Source: an uncultured Eubacteriales bacterium (GTDB lineage Bacteria; Bacillota_A; Clostridia; Oscillospirales; Oscillospiraceae). From it: a stretch of DNA of 17,272 nt. The notes under the pieces were generated by a model that saw only the letters and a list, made by a program, of their open reading frames with translations, had not been told where the DNA came from and did not search any database. The DNA lies in NCBI GenBank assembly GCA_949742895.1, contig CATJRT010000101.1:1-17272 (forward strand), read 5' to 3'. A program made the position numbers and the translations under genes. Positions 1 to 7,992 of the stretch are shown here, one piece after another (position 1 is the first letter of the stretch; the number at the start of each line of letters is the position of its first letter).

Positions 1-1218
1 CGCACCCTGCTTCAGAGGCAGCACGTCCTCGTTTTTCAGCAGGACGATGGACTTTTCCGCCGCCTCCCGGGCCAGCGCCCGGTCCTCTGGACGGAGGATG
101 TCTTTCGCCGCCCGCTCCGGGCCGCTTTGATAGGGGTTCTCAAACAGCCCCAGCTCAAATTTCAGCCGCAGCACATCGGCCACCGCCCCGTCCAGCACCT
201 CCATGGATACCTCGCCCCGCCCCACCAGCGCGGCCAGCTCCTTCACATACACGTTGGACGACATATCAATGTCCATCCCGGCCTCGATGGCGTCCTTTGC
301 CGCCTGAGCCCCGTCCTCCGAATATCCGTGCACCACGCACTCGGCGATGGCGTTGGAGTCGCTGACGGTCACGCCGTCAAAGCCCCAATCCTTCCGCAGA
401 ATGTCCCGCAGCAGCGTCCCGTTCACCGAGCAGGGCACGCCGTTGATGTCGTTAAACGCGGGCATGATGGCCCGTGCCCCCGCTTCCACGCAGGCTTTGA
501 AGGGGGGCAGGTAGTCCTCGTACAGCCGCTGTTGGGACAGATCCACCCGGTTGTAGTCCCGGCCCGCCTCCGCCGCGCCGTAGGCGGCAAAGTGCTTCAC
601 GCAGGCGGCCATGGAATCCGGGGCGGACAAATCCTCCCCCTGGAACCCCCGCACCTTGGCGGCGCCGTAGGCCCCGGCCAGCAGGGTATCCTCCCCCGCG
701 CCCTCGCTGACCCGGCCCCAGCGGGCGTCCTTGGCCACATCCACCATGGGCGCGAAGGTCATATGCACCCCGGCGGCAGTGGCTTCCCTCGCGGCCAGAC
801 GGGCGGTGCGCTCCCACAGCCCCGGCTCCCAGGCACAGGCTTCCGCCAGGGGGATGGGGGTGACGGTGCGGAAGCCGTGGATCACGTCGTACCCGAACAG
901 CAGGGGGATGCCCAGGCGGGTTTCCTCCACGGCAATCTTCTGGAGACGGTTGGCGGTTTCCACGTCGCCCACGCCGTTATAGGAGCCGATGCCCCCCGCC
1001 CGCAGGGTTTCCTCGTGGAAGTCCTGCTCGGCGGCGCCCATAAGGCGGTTGAACTCCTCCTGGCTGATGCGGCCGTCAAACATCATGTTCAGCAGCTCAT
1101 CGAAGCTCACGTCAAAGGCGCCCACCAGGGACGGGCCGCACTGCTGGAGCTGGCCCACCTTCTCCTCCACCGTCATTTTGGACAGCAGCTCTTTTATTTT
1201 TTCATCGTATTTGCTCAC
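1..1218 (-). CDS. GH3 family beta-glycosidase (beta-glucosidase/beta-xylosidase), partial
   Basis: This is the N-terminal 406 residues of a glycoside hydrolase family 3 enzyme; the gene continues past the left edge. GH3 enzymes remove terminal beta-linked glucose, xylose or arabinose by a retaining mechanism. Seen: an N-terminal helix with MTVEEKVGQLQQ, the barrel motif GIPLLFGYDVIHGFRT, then KHFAAYG, and the nucleophile motif VSDSNAI with Asp287 (codon 358-360). The visible part ends in the linker to the second domain (EKSIVLLKNEDVLPLKQG). No signal peptide is seen, so the enzyme is probably cytoplasmic. The GTG start at 1218 is chosen because GGAGGAG lies 8-14 bases upstream and because it overlaps the GH43 stop as GTGA, which suggests translational coupling. 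The family call is firm; the exact sugar cannot be read from this part. Confidence 0.93.
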   Translation of the reverse strand, partial: MSKYDEKIKELLSKMTVEEKVGQLQQCGPSLVGAFDVSFDELLNMMFDGRISQEEFNRLMGAAEQDFHEETLRAGGIGSYNGVGDVETANRLQKIAVEETRLGIPLLFGYDVIHGFRTVTPIPLAEACAWEPGLWERTARLAAREATAAGVHMTFAPMVDVAKDARWGRVSEGAGEDTLLAGAYGAAKVRGFQGEDLSAPDSMAACVKHFAAYGAAEAGRDYNRVDLSQQRLYEDYLPPFKACVEAGARAIMPAFNDINGVPCSVNGTLLRDILRKDWGFDGVTVSDSNAIAECVVHGYSEDGAQAAKDAIEAGMDIDMSSNVYVKELAALVGRGEVSMEVLDGAVADVLRLKFELGLFENPYQSGPERAAKDILRPEDRALAREAAEKSIVLLKNEDVLPLKQGA

Positions 1219-2822
1219 TGGTTTTGCTCCTCCCGCAGTGTAATCTGGGAAAATACCACCTGATTTTGGGATGCTTCCCCGTTCCCGCTGCCAAACACGC
1301 CTGCATAAGCGCCCACAAAGCCGCCCGCCGTCTCCGAACCCAGGTGCGTGCCGTCCACCTGCTCCGCCACGGCCTGCCATGCGCCGCCCTCCGGGCACAC
1401 CGAGAAGTGATAGACGTTGTCGCGGCCCTCCATCACCAGCCGGTATTTCCCGGCAGCGGGGAGGGTGGCAGCCCCCTGTTCCGCCTCCTCATAGTGCATT
1501 TTCCCGTCCCGCAGGGAATAGGTCACCTTCACCACCCGGAATCGCACCATATCATCGGCTTCCGCAACGCCCTCCAGCCGGAGCTGGTGGGCGTTGTTTT
1601 GCAGGATGGCGATCCCGGCGGTTTCTGTCCCGTTCAGTGTGGCCTTCATATGCGCTGAAAAGTTGAATACCGTCTCGTGGAGCCGACGCCCATAAAAGGG
1701 CATACAGGCTTTCGTTTTGCCGGTTTTCTGCACATGCCCGAAGAAATCGAATACCTCGCCCTCAAACTCCCAGGGCACCAAAGCGGTGGGCAGCATCTTT
1801 ACGGCAATCGTCCCGCCCTCCTGCCGCACAAAGTCCTCGTAGGGGGTGCCCAGGTAATTCCACTCGGTATCCTCGTGTTCTGCGGGACGGGCGTCAACCT
1901 CCTTGGCAAAGGCGGGGGCGGGATAGCTCCACTCCACCTTCCCTGTGCCGGGGCTGAACACCGGCCAGCCGTCCTCCCACGCCACCGGGACAAGGAAGGT
2001 CTCCCGGCCCAGGGGCTTGTGGTAGCCGCCCACCAGGCGGCTGCCCAGGCACACCCCGTACCACGAACCGTCCTGGCACTCCACCAAGTCGGCGTGGCCG
2101 ATATTGCAGATCAGGTAATCGCGCCCCAGATGCCGGTGGGTGAGCACCGGGTTGGCGGGGCACTGCTCAAAGGGGCCGTGGAGGTCCCGGCTGCGGCTGA
2201 CGGTGACGGCGTGGTTATGTTCGGTGCCCCCTTCGGCAATAAGCAAGTAATACCAGCCATCCTTTTTGTAGAGGTGGGGGCCTTCCGGGGACTTGGCGTC
2301 CCGGGCATGGCCCTCGCCGATGCCCCACATCCCGCCTGTAAGATGGCCGGTGGACAGGTCAATTTCGCTGCACACGATCATGGGATGGTCGAACCGGGGA
2401 TCATTCCAGGGGGCGGTGCCGGTGTAATAAACCCTGCCGTCATCGTCCCAGAACAGGGATGGGTCGATGCCCCCGGCCTCGGGAATCACCACCGGGTCGG
2501 ACCAGGGCCCTGCCGCGTCCGCCGCCGTACAGAAGAAATTCTCATGGGTGGTCATGTTGGTGGTAATCATGTAAAATGTGCCGTCATGCCAGCGCAGGGT
2601 AGGGGCGAAAATCCCCCCGCTTATGTCCTCGTAGGTGACATGGAGCTGCCCCTTCCGGTTCAGTACATAGCCCAGCCGCTCCCAGTGCGTCAAATCCCGG
2701 CTGTGATAGATGGGCACCCCGGGGAAATAGCTGAAGCTGGAGGTGGCCAGGTAGTAGTCCTCCCCCACCCGGCAGATGGTGGGGTCGGGGTGGAAGCCCC
2801 TCAAAATCGGGTTGTGTATCAT
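1215..2822 (-). CDS. GH43 family beta-xylosidase / alpha-L-arabinofuranosidase
   Basis: Glycoside hydrolase family 43 enzyme of 535 aa, expected to release xylose or arabinose from xylo-oligosaccharides by inversion. Residues 1-300 are the five-bladed propeller with the three acidic residues in their usual contexts: Asp13 (base, in FHPDPT), Asp120 (pKa modulator, in GGIDPSLF) and Glu180 (acid, in KSPEGPHLYK). Also seen are SSFSYFPGVPIYHSRDL near the N terminus and GHADLVE near residue 243. Residues from about 320 on form a beta-rich C-terminal domain of the type common in XynB-like xylosidases (GH43 C2, concanavalin-like). There is no signal peptide, so imported oligosaccharides are the likely substrate. 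GGAGG precedes the ATG. The gene lies 14 bases after the broken esterase and overlaps GH3 by 4 bases. Xylosidase versus arabinofuranosidase cannot be decided from sequence alone. Confidence 0.93.
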   Translation of the reverse strand: MIHNPILRGFHPDPTICRVGEDYYLATSSFSYFPGVPIYHSRDLTHWERLGYVLNRKGQLHVTYEDISGGIFAPTLRWHDGTFYMITTNMTTHENFFCTAADAAGPWSDPVVIPEAGGIDPSLFWDDDGRVYYTGTAPWNDPRFDHPMIVCSEIDLSTGHLTGGMWGIGEGHARDAKSPEGPHLYKKDGWYYLLIAEGGTEHNHAVTVSRSRDLHGPFEQCPANPVLTHRHLGRDYLICNIGHADLVECQDGSWYGVCLGSRLVGGYHKPLGRETFLVPVAWEDGWPVFSPGTGKVEWSYPAPAFAKEVDARPAEHEDTEWNYLGTPYEDFVRQEGGTIAVKMLPTALVPWEFEGEVFDFFGHVQKTGKTKACMPFYGRRLHETVFNFSAHMKATLNGTETAGIAILQNNAHQLRLEGVAEADDMVRFRVVKVTYSLRDGKMHYEEAEQGAATLPAAGKYRLVMEGRDNVYHFSVCPEGGAWQAVAEQVDGTHLGSETAGGFVGAYAGVFGSGNGEASQNQVVFSQITLREEQNQ

Positions 2823-2836
2823 GGGTAGTCCTCCGG

Positions 2837-4095
2837 TTACGCGTCAAAAATCATCGTGTCGTTGTCGTCCCGGTACGGCTCCCACCGGGGCAGGTCCCCG
2901 CCGTTGGGGTCGCCGGTTTTCATGAAGTTGGCCCAGTAGTCCACCATCTGCTCCGACAACGCGGCGTCGCCCCCCGTCATGGGCCGCCAGCAGCGCCCGT
3001 AGGTGCCGAAGGTATACCACAGCTCGCTGGAGTGGAAGGCCCCGGCGTCGTCCCCAGGAAGCTGGCGGATAAAATAATAGAGCCAGGCCGGGGCGCGCCC
3101 GTTGTTCAGACGGTTCAGGCACCAATCCCGGCTGCCGTCGTATACCTTCCCCAGATTCCCCTTGGCAACTTCATTCAAATCTGTGGCGATGTCGTTCAGT
3201 GTGGAGCCAATCAGATAGGGGATATCATGGATTTTTCCCTGCTCCATCACGGCGTCATAGCCATCCTCCAGCACCATGCCGTCAATGACCGGGGTGTAGG
3301 CCAGCTCCATGGTGGGGAAGCCCTTCATGATAACCGGCCCTGCCGCCGCCATGACCTGCTCAAAGGACAGCGCCCGCATTTCCTCCAGGGAGTTCACCTT
3401 GGCGTTGGCGGAAAATTCCAGCCCCTCCTGCTCGGCCTTGGCCAGGGTGTGGTCGTAGCTCAGCCCTGCGCCGCTTTGCAGGATGGCCTTGGCAATCATG
3501 CCCTTTGTCAGCGGCGAGGACACCAGCGTCTGTACGCTCATGCACCCGGCGGACTGGCCGAACACGGTGATGTTGTCCGGGTCGCCGCCGAAGGCTTCGA
3601 TGTTCTCCCGCACCCAGCCCAGCGCGGCGATCTGGTCCAGGATGCCGTAATTGCCGGATACGGAGGGTCCGCCGTCCTCCCTGCTTTCCTGGGACAGCCA
3701 CGGGTGGGCCAGGAAACCGATGGGGCCCAGGCGGTAGTTGATGGTGACCAGGATCACGCCCCGCCGTGGATCCAGAAGGCCACGGGCAGCTTTTCCCCGG
3801 GATTCTTCGCGGGCGTCCAGATATTCAGATACAGGCTGTCCTCGGACACCGGGGTCATATATTCCGGATCATCATAAAATTCCTTGTCATACATGGGGTC
3901 TTCATGGCTTTCCTGCATACTGCGGCAGGGCCATTTGTCCGCCTGATATACGCCCTCCCAGGGCTTCGGCCCCTGGGGCGCCCGCCAGCGCAGCTCCCCC
4001 ACCGGGGGCTGGGCGTAGGGGATGCCCCGGAACAGGGTATAGCCGTCCTTCTCTACGCCTGCAATCCGGCCCTGCCTGATTTGTGTTTCTCTCAT
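2837..4095 (-). pseudogene. Carboxylesterase type B, disrupted by an internal deletion and frameshift
   Basis: Two frames together make one type-B carboxylesterase (alpha/beta hydrolase; hydrolyses short-chain esters, perhaps acetyl or feruloyl groups on plant glycans). The first part, 4095-3754, starts with ATG after GAGGAGG and carries FRGIPYAQPPVGELRW, SEDSLYLNIWTP and WIHGGA, then hits TGA. The second part, from 3757 down to TAA at 2837, resumes at VILVTINYRLGP and carries the nucleophile elbow VFGQSAGC and a likely catalytic His in FHSSELWY. The roughly 20 residues normally found between HGGA and VILVTINYR, which complete the oxyanion-hole region, are absent, and the frame is off by one base. 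The two parts share one base at 3757. Apart from the junction the coding looks undecayed, so the lesion is recent or an assembly artefact. Translation of a GTG-started 306-residue second part is possible, but it would lack the oxyanion hole. Confidence 0.85.
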
Positions 4096-4128
4096 TCTAA
4101 TTCCTCCTCTGCCTGTGTCCGCCCTGTT

Positions 4129-4179
4129 AAAAAGCAGGAGGCCACCCCTGTTCGTTTCCGCGATAAGGGACAGCCTCCT
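4129..4179 (-). terminator. Terminator-like hairpin after the permease genes
   Basis: On the minus strand AGGAGGC (4179-4173) pairs with GCCTCCT (4142-4136). Inside it, a 3x3 internal loop and a 4-bp AGGG/CCCT helix close a 16-base loop. Two bases later comes TTTTT (4133-4129). It lies between the last permease gene and the esterase start, so it would end or attenuate the transporter transcript ahead of the esterase-GH43-GH3 genes. Confidence 0.6.
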
Positions 4180-4209
4180 TTTCTGTGTTGAATTGATTCG
4201 AAAAAACGC

Positions 4210-5097
4210 TCAGCCCTTGACAGCGCCCATGGTGATGCCCTTGGCAAAATACTTCTGGAAGAAGGGATACACGATGAGCACCGGCAGTACGCCTACCACG
4301 GCGATGGCCATACGCACCGTGGTGGTGGGCAGGTCAGACAGGTTCACGCCGGTGGTGGCGTTGGACGCCAGGAACGCGATGTTCTCGTTGATATTGTTCA
4401 GGATGTTCTGGATCGTATACAGATGCTTGCCGGTTTTATTGATGTAGTACAGGCCGTTCTGCCAGTCGTTCCAGTAGGCAATGCCCATCATCAGGCCCAC
4501 CGTGGCGAGAATTGGCGTGGACAGGGGCAGGGCGATGCGGAAGAAGGTCTGGAACTCGCTGGCCCCGTCGATCCGGGCGGATTCATACAGATCCCGGGGG
4601 ATGCTGTTCTCAAAGTAGTTGCGCACCAGCATGACCAGGAAGCCACTGAGCATAAGATTTGGGACGATCAGGCCCCAAATTGTGTTTTTGACGTGGAGGG
4701 TATTGACATACATGATGTAGGTGGGTACCAGGCCGCCGTTGAACAGCATGGTAAACACCACGTAAAAGTTCAGCACCCGCCGCCCCGGCAGGGCCCGCTC
4801 GGACAGCATATAGCCCAGCAGGGCGGTCATGATGACGCCAACGGCGGTTCCGATAATGGTGACCACAATGGTCATCATATAGGCCCGGCCCAGCATCTCC
4901 CATTGCGCCACAATGTACTCGTAGGCCGCCACAGAGAACTTGGCAGGGAAATAGCTGTAGCCATCAGTCATGGCCACCGTCTCGTCGGTAAAGGAGGCGA
5001 TAATCAGCAGCACAAAGGGCGCCAGCGCCAGGAAACTGAGGACGCACATGACGATATTGGCCGCAATGTTCCAGCCTTTTCTGCTCTTTTCCAACAT
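4210..5097 (-). CDS. Carbohydrate ABC transporter permease, LplC/YtcP type
   Basis: Inner-membrane permease of 295 aa, the second membrane subunit of a sugar importer. It has six predicted membrane segments, the first at about residues 13-35 (VMCVLSFLALAPFVLLIIASF). The cytoplasmic coupling (EAA) loop is visible as YESARIDGASEFQTFFRI near residues 185-205, and the C terminus PFFQKYFAKGITMGAVKG is characteristic of the LplC branch. AAAGGAGGGG precedes the ATG. It lies 15 bases after the LplB-type permease and clearly shares its operon. No ATP-binding subunit is encoded in the window; transporters of this group often use a shared ATPase encoded elsewhere. Neighbouring GH43 and GH3 genes suggest a xylan- or arabinan-derived oligosaccharide, which is an inference. 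Confidence 0.93.
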   Translation of the reverse strand: MLEKSRKGWNIAANIVMCVLSFLALAPFVLLIIASFTDETVAMTDGYSYFPAKFSVAAYEYIVAQWEMLGRAYMMTIVVTIIGTAVGVIMTALLGYMLSERALPGRRVLNFYVVFTMLFNGGLVPTYIMYVNTLHVKNTIWGLIVPNLMLSGFLVMLVRNYFENSIPRDLYESARIDGASEFQTFFRIALPLSTPILATVGLMMGIAYWNDWQNGLYYINKTGKHLYTIQNILNNINENIAFLASNATTGVNLSDLPTTTVRMAIAVVGVLPVLIVYPFFQKYFAKGITMGAVKG

Positions 5098-5112
5098 AAC
5101 ACGTCCCCTCCT

Positions 5113-6060
5113 TTAAAACAGCGCGTTGCTCTTGTCCACCTTGGACACGATCTTGTTGGCCCCCACGATCAAGATAAAGCCCACCACGGACTGGATAAAG
5201 CTGGCGGCGGAGGACATACCCACATCGTTGGTCTTCAGCAGGGCGCGGTACACATAGGTGTCAATGGTCTGGGTCACGGAGAACAGTGCGCCCTGGCTCA
5301 TGGGCACCTGGTAGAACAGGCCGAAGTCGGAACGGAAGATCTGGCCCAGGTTCAGGATGAACATCATAATCAGCATGGGCTTGAGCAGGGGGATGGTAAT
5401 GCTCTTGTGCTGCTGCCAGCGGGAAGCGCCGTCCAAGGTGGCCGCCTCATACAGGCTGGGGTCGATGCCCAAAATGCTGGACAGGTACAGGATCATGCCG
5501 AATCCGATGCCCTTCCACTGGTTGACGAAGGTGAGGATGAAGGGCCACCACACCTTTTCCTGATAGAAGTCCGGGGCCTTGCCCGTCAGCCCCTCCAGCC
5601 ACTTGGTGAACAGGCCGGAGGTGGGGGACAGATAGGCAAACACCAGGTAGGAGATGATAACCGCGGACATGAGGTAGGGCAGCAGGATCACGGTCATGTA
5701 GAATTTCTTTTTCAGCTTGCCGATGACCTCGTTGATGAGGATGGCGGCGGCAACGCCCACCACCATGCCCAACGCGATCCAGCACACATTGTAGAGGATG
5801 GTGTTGCGGATCATGATAAAGGCGTCGCTGGTCTTGAACAGGAACTCAAAGTTTTTAAAGCCGCTCCAGGGGCTTTTCCACATCCCCTTTGCATAGCTGA
5901 AATTTTTGAACGCGATTTGCAGGCCCGCCATAGGAATGTAGTTGTTGATAAACAGGTAGATGATACCGGGCAGGCCCATAATATAGAACGGCAGCCAGTG
6001 CAGGAAGGTTTGCAGCGGGCTCTTTTTCCCACCAGGGAGACTATTCTTCGGCTTTTTCAT
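5113..6060 (-). CDS. Carbohydrate ABC transporter permease, LplB type
   Basis: Inner-membrane permease of 315 aa and partner of the following LplC-type subunit. After a basic cytoplasmic N terminus (MKKPKNSLPGGKKS) come six predicted membrane segments, starting with FYIMGLPGIIYLFINNYIP. The EAA coupling loop reads YEAATLDGASRWQQHKSITI near residues 215-235, and the motif GLQIAFKNFSYAKGMW after the first segment is typical of LplB proteins. A GGTGGGAG ribosome binding site lies about 12 bases before the ATG. The gene follows the binding-protein gene by 120 bases, and that gap holds a strong stem-loop which could set the ratio of binding protein to permease. Confidence 0.93.
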   Translation of the reverse strand: MKKPKNSLPGGKKSPLQTFLHWLPFYIMGLPGIIYLFINNYIPMAGLQIAFKNFSYAKGMWKSPWSGFKNFEFLFKTSDAFIMIRNTILYNVCWIALGMVVGVAAAILINEVIGKLKKKFYMTVILLPYLMSAVIISYLVFAYLSPTSGLFTKWLEGLTGKAPDFYQEKVWWPFILTFVNQWKGIGFGMILYLSSILGIDPSLYEAATLDGASRWQQHKSITIPLLKPMLIMMFILNLGQIFRSDFGLFYQVPMSQGALFSVTQTIDTYVYRALLKTNDVGMSSAASFIQSVVGFILIVGANKIVSKVDKSNALF

Positions 6061-6094
6061 CGGGCAATGCTCCCACCTTTCGCTTTTCTATGCA

Positions 6095-6136
6095 CGGGGC
6101 CGCTTTCCGGCGGTCGTTCTCCGAAAAGCGGCCCCG
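6095..6136 (-). promoter_or_regulatory. Intercistronic 16-bp stem-loop between binding-protein and permease genes
   Basis: The arms 6095-6110 and 6121-6136 pair over 16 positions (CGGGGCCGCTTT core, one G-U pair) around a 10-base loop. No T-tract follows on the minus strand, so it is more likely an RNA-stabilising or processing hairpin than a simple terminator. Such hairpins after a sugar-binding-protein gene are known to keep that protein more abundant than its permeases. Confidence 0.6.
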
Positions 6137-6180
6137 CAGTCAGATGCTTGCTTTTACATTCTTCTTTCGCCTGAGTGGGA

Positions 6181-7731
6181 TTACTTGCCCAGGAAAGCGT
6201 CGAGCTGCTCCTGGTTGGCGGCGATCACGTCGTCGATGCCGGCGGTCTTCAGCGCGGCTACCAGCTCGTCCACAGCGGCGTCCACGTCCGCCACCTCGCC
6301 CGCGTTCAGCATGGGCAGCTTCTCCTGCAGGACGTTGCTGATGGCGCCGGACTCCGCACTGAAGTTGGCGGAATCAAACGTGTAACCGAAGGCCAGGGCT
6401 TTGCCGGCCGCGTCTTCAAACGCCTGCAGCTCATCATAGTAGCTGTCGGTAAGGGGGGCGACAACCTTGCGGTCCATCTGGCTCCCGAACTGCACAAAGG
6501 GGGCGTAGTAGTTGCTCAGATCCGCATTGGCGGTGCCATCGCGGGTAATCACGTTCTCAGCGCCCTCGACAGCCAGATAGTCGGCGCCCTCGACGCCGTA
6601 CTGGAGGAGGTTGGCCACATCGGGGTCTTCGTAAATCAGGTTGATGAGGTCCATAGCCTTGTCCGGACGCTGGCAATTGGCGGCGATGCCCAGCAGGAAC
6701 TCGGTGACGCTGCCGGTGGAGATGACCGCGTCGCTCACGCGGACGATACCAGTCTCAAAATTGGGGGACTGCCAGGAAGCGAGCTGATCCACAGTGTAGG
6801 AGGTAGACGTGCCAAAGATCTTCCCCTGGCTAAAATACTCCTGGGTGGTGGTGGTGTCGGTGAGCTGGCCGGCGGACAGATAGCCGGACGTATTCCAGTC
6901 CTTCATCACCTTCCAGAAATCCCGCATCTCCTGAGAATCATATACGTTGACAATGGTAGTGCTGTTAACAGGGTCCAGAATGCCGCCGTACTCAGCGGAG
7001 GAGCCAAACAGATCCCCGCCAAAGAAGAACTTGTAGTTGCACTGGGCGGAATTGCCAATGAACGTAAGCGGCACATTGTGCCCCTTCAGCGTCTCGCCTA
7101 CGGCAGACAGGTCCTCCAGCGTCATCCCATCATGCATTTCAATATTGTACTCGTCAGCCATGGTCTTATTGTAAACGAAGCCGCCCGCAATCGCCGCATA
7201 GGGATAACCGGTGATTGCGTAGGTCTGGCCGTTGACCTTCTGGGCCTCGGCTACGTTCTTGGTAGCTTCTAAGGCCGCCGGGCCGCGCTCGGCCAGCAGG
7301 TCATCCAACGGGAGAAGCAGGTCGTCGGACACCATATTGGTAATGCCGCTGGTCAGGCCCACGGTAACAACGTCCAATTTTTCGCCGCCGACCACGCCCA
7401 TGGAAGTGGTGGTGGGCAGATCGCCGATGAACACGGGCACGATGTCCACCGTGCAGTTGATCTTCTCCAGGGTGATCTCGTTCAGGGCCGCCTCGACGTT
7501 GGCGATGTTGTTGTTGGCCTCAAACAGGCCCACAAACTGGATGCTGACTTCGTAGGGATCTTCGTCAAAGTTGATGACGCCCTCGCCGCCGTTCCCTTCG
7601 GGGGCGCTGCTGCCGGGATTTTCGCCGCCGCCGGGGTTGCTGCTACCGCCGGGGTTGTCGCTGCCGCCGCCGCAGGCGGCAAGGCCCATAACCATGACCA
7701 GGGCCAGCAAGAGACTAAGTGCTTTTTTCAT
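6181..7731 (-). CDS. Extracellular sugar-binding lipoprotein of an ABC importer (LipO-like)
   Basis: Substrate-binding protein of 516 aa for the linked importer. The N terminus is a lipoprotein signal (KK, then a hydrophobic stretch, then lipobox LAAC with Cys20), followed by a Gly/Pro/Ser/Asn-rich linker (residues 21-48) that tethers the mature protein outside the membrane. The rest reads as a two-lobed family 1-type binding fold (YEVSIQFVGLFEANNN near the start of the lobe, GGFVYNKTMADEYNI in the middle). The C-terminal half resembles the DUF3502 region of LipO-type proteins. AGAGGAGG lies before the ATG, and paired direct repeats lie just upstream. Its position as first gene of the transporter operon, next to an AraC regulator, is standard. 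The ligand is not readable; a xylo- or arabino-oligosaccharide is inferred from the neighbours. Confidence 0.92.
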   Translation of the reverse strand: MKKALSLLLALVMVMGLAACGGGSDNPGGSSNPGGGENPGSSAPEGNGGEGVINFDEDPYEVSIQFVGLFEANNNIANVEAALNEITLEKINCTVDIVPVFIGDLPTTTSMGVVGGEKLDVVTVGLTSGITNMVSDDLLLPLDDLLAERGPAALEATKNVAEAQKVNGQTYAITGYPYAAIAGGFVYNKTMADEYNIEMHDGMTLEDLSAVGETLKGHNVPLTFIGNSAQCNYKFFFGGDLFGSSAEYGGILDPVNSTTIVNVYDSQEMRDFWKVMKDWNTSGYLSAGQLTDTTTTQEYFSQGKIFGTSTSYTVDQLASWQSPNFETGIVRVSDAVISTGSVTEFLLGIAANCQRPDKAMDLINLIYEDPDVANLLQYGVEGADYLAVEGAENVITRDGTANADLSNYYAPFVQFGSQMDRKVVAPLTDSYYDELQAFEDAAGKALAFGYTFDSANFSAESGAISNVLQEKLPMLNAGEVADVDAAVDELVAALKTAGIDDVIAANQEQLDAFLGK

Positions 7732-7745
7732 GTGATGTTCCTCCT

Positions 7746-7791
7746 CTGAAATAATAGTTTTATGTGAATGGGTTTTGCTGACATAATAGTT
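7746..7791 (-). promoter_or_regulatory. Pair of 14-base direct repeats upstream of the binding-protein gene
   Basis: On the minus strand AACTATTATGTCAG (7791-7778) and AACTATTATTTCAG (7759-7746) differ at one base. They repeat every 32 bases, about three helical turns, on the same face of the DNA. Two directly repeated half-sites are the usual binding pattern of AraC-family proteins, and one is encoded next door. Each copy also contains TATTAT, which could serve as a weak -10 element. The proximal copy abuts the ribosome binding site. Confidence 0.45.
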
Positions 7792-7793
7792 GC

Positions 7794-7992
7794 TCAGTCC
7801 GAATACTCGGATACGATTTTATCAAATTCTTCCTGGGTCATGATGCCAAAGCCGATGTTTGCGCGCATTGGCATGGACAGGGCAGGCGTCCATTCCCTTT
7901 TTGCCATAGCAGCGGCAGCCTGCAAAAATTCACCGCGCCGAACAGGATGTTGGCTGCGGCTTCCCCCACGGCCTGCCCGCCGAGGCAGACTT
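7794..7992 (-). pseudogene. C-terminal remnant of an unidentified protein, frameshifted
   Basis: Directly after the regulator stop, one minus-strand frame reads GGQAVGEAAANILFGAVN (about 7980-7927). Another frame, joined at the TTTTT run near 7926-7930, then reads on through AAAAMAKREWTPALSMPMRA to MTQEEFDKIVSEYSD and a stop at 7794. Joined by a one-base shift, they give a coherent tail of about 60 residues with no start codon or ribosome binding site of its own. I do not recognise the family. The first part resembles the C-terminal domain of GH3 enzymes, but the expected PSGRLP motif does not follow. It is probably what is left of a deleted gene between the regulator and the transporter. Confidence 0.35.

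Noticed and set aside
2837..4095. Reading the esterase as two independent genes
   Set aside because: Both halves belong to one fold and are complementary, and the second half has only a GTG at the junction with no ribosome binding site of its own.
4423..6174. Very long open frame on the plus strand opposite the two permease genes
   Set aside because: Composition is His/Gln/Gly/Asp-rich with no recognisable domain, and it is the mirror of two clear membrane proteins. GC-rich third positions keep the opposite frame open.
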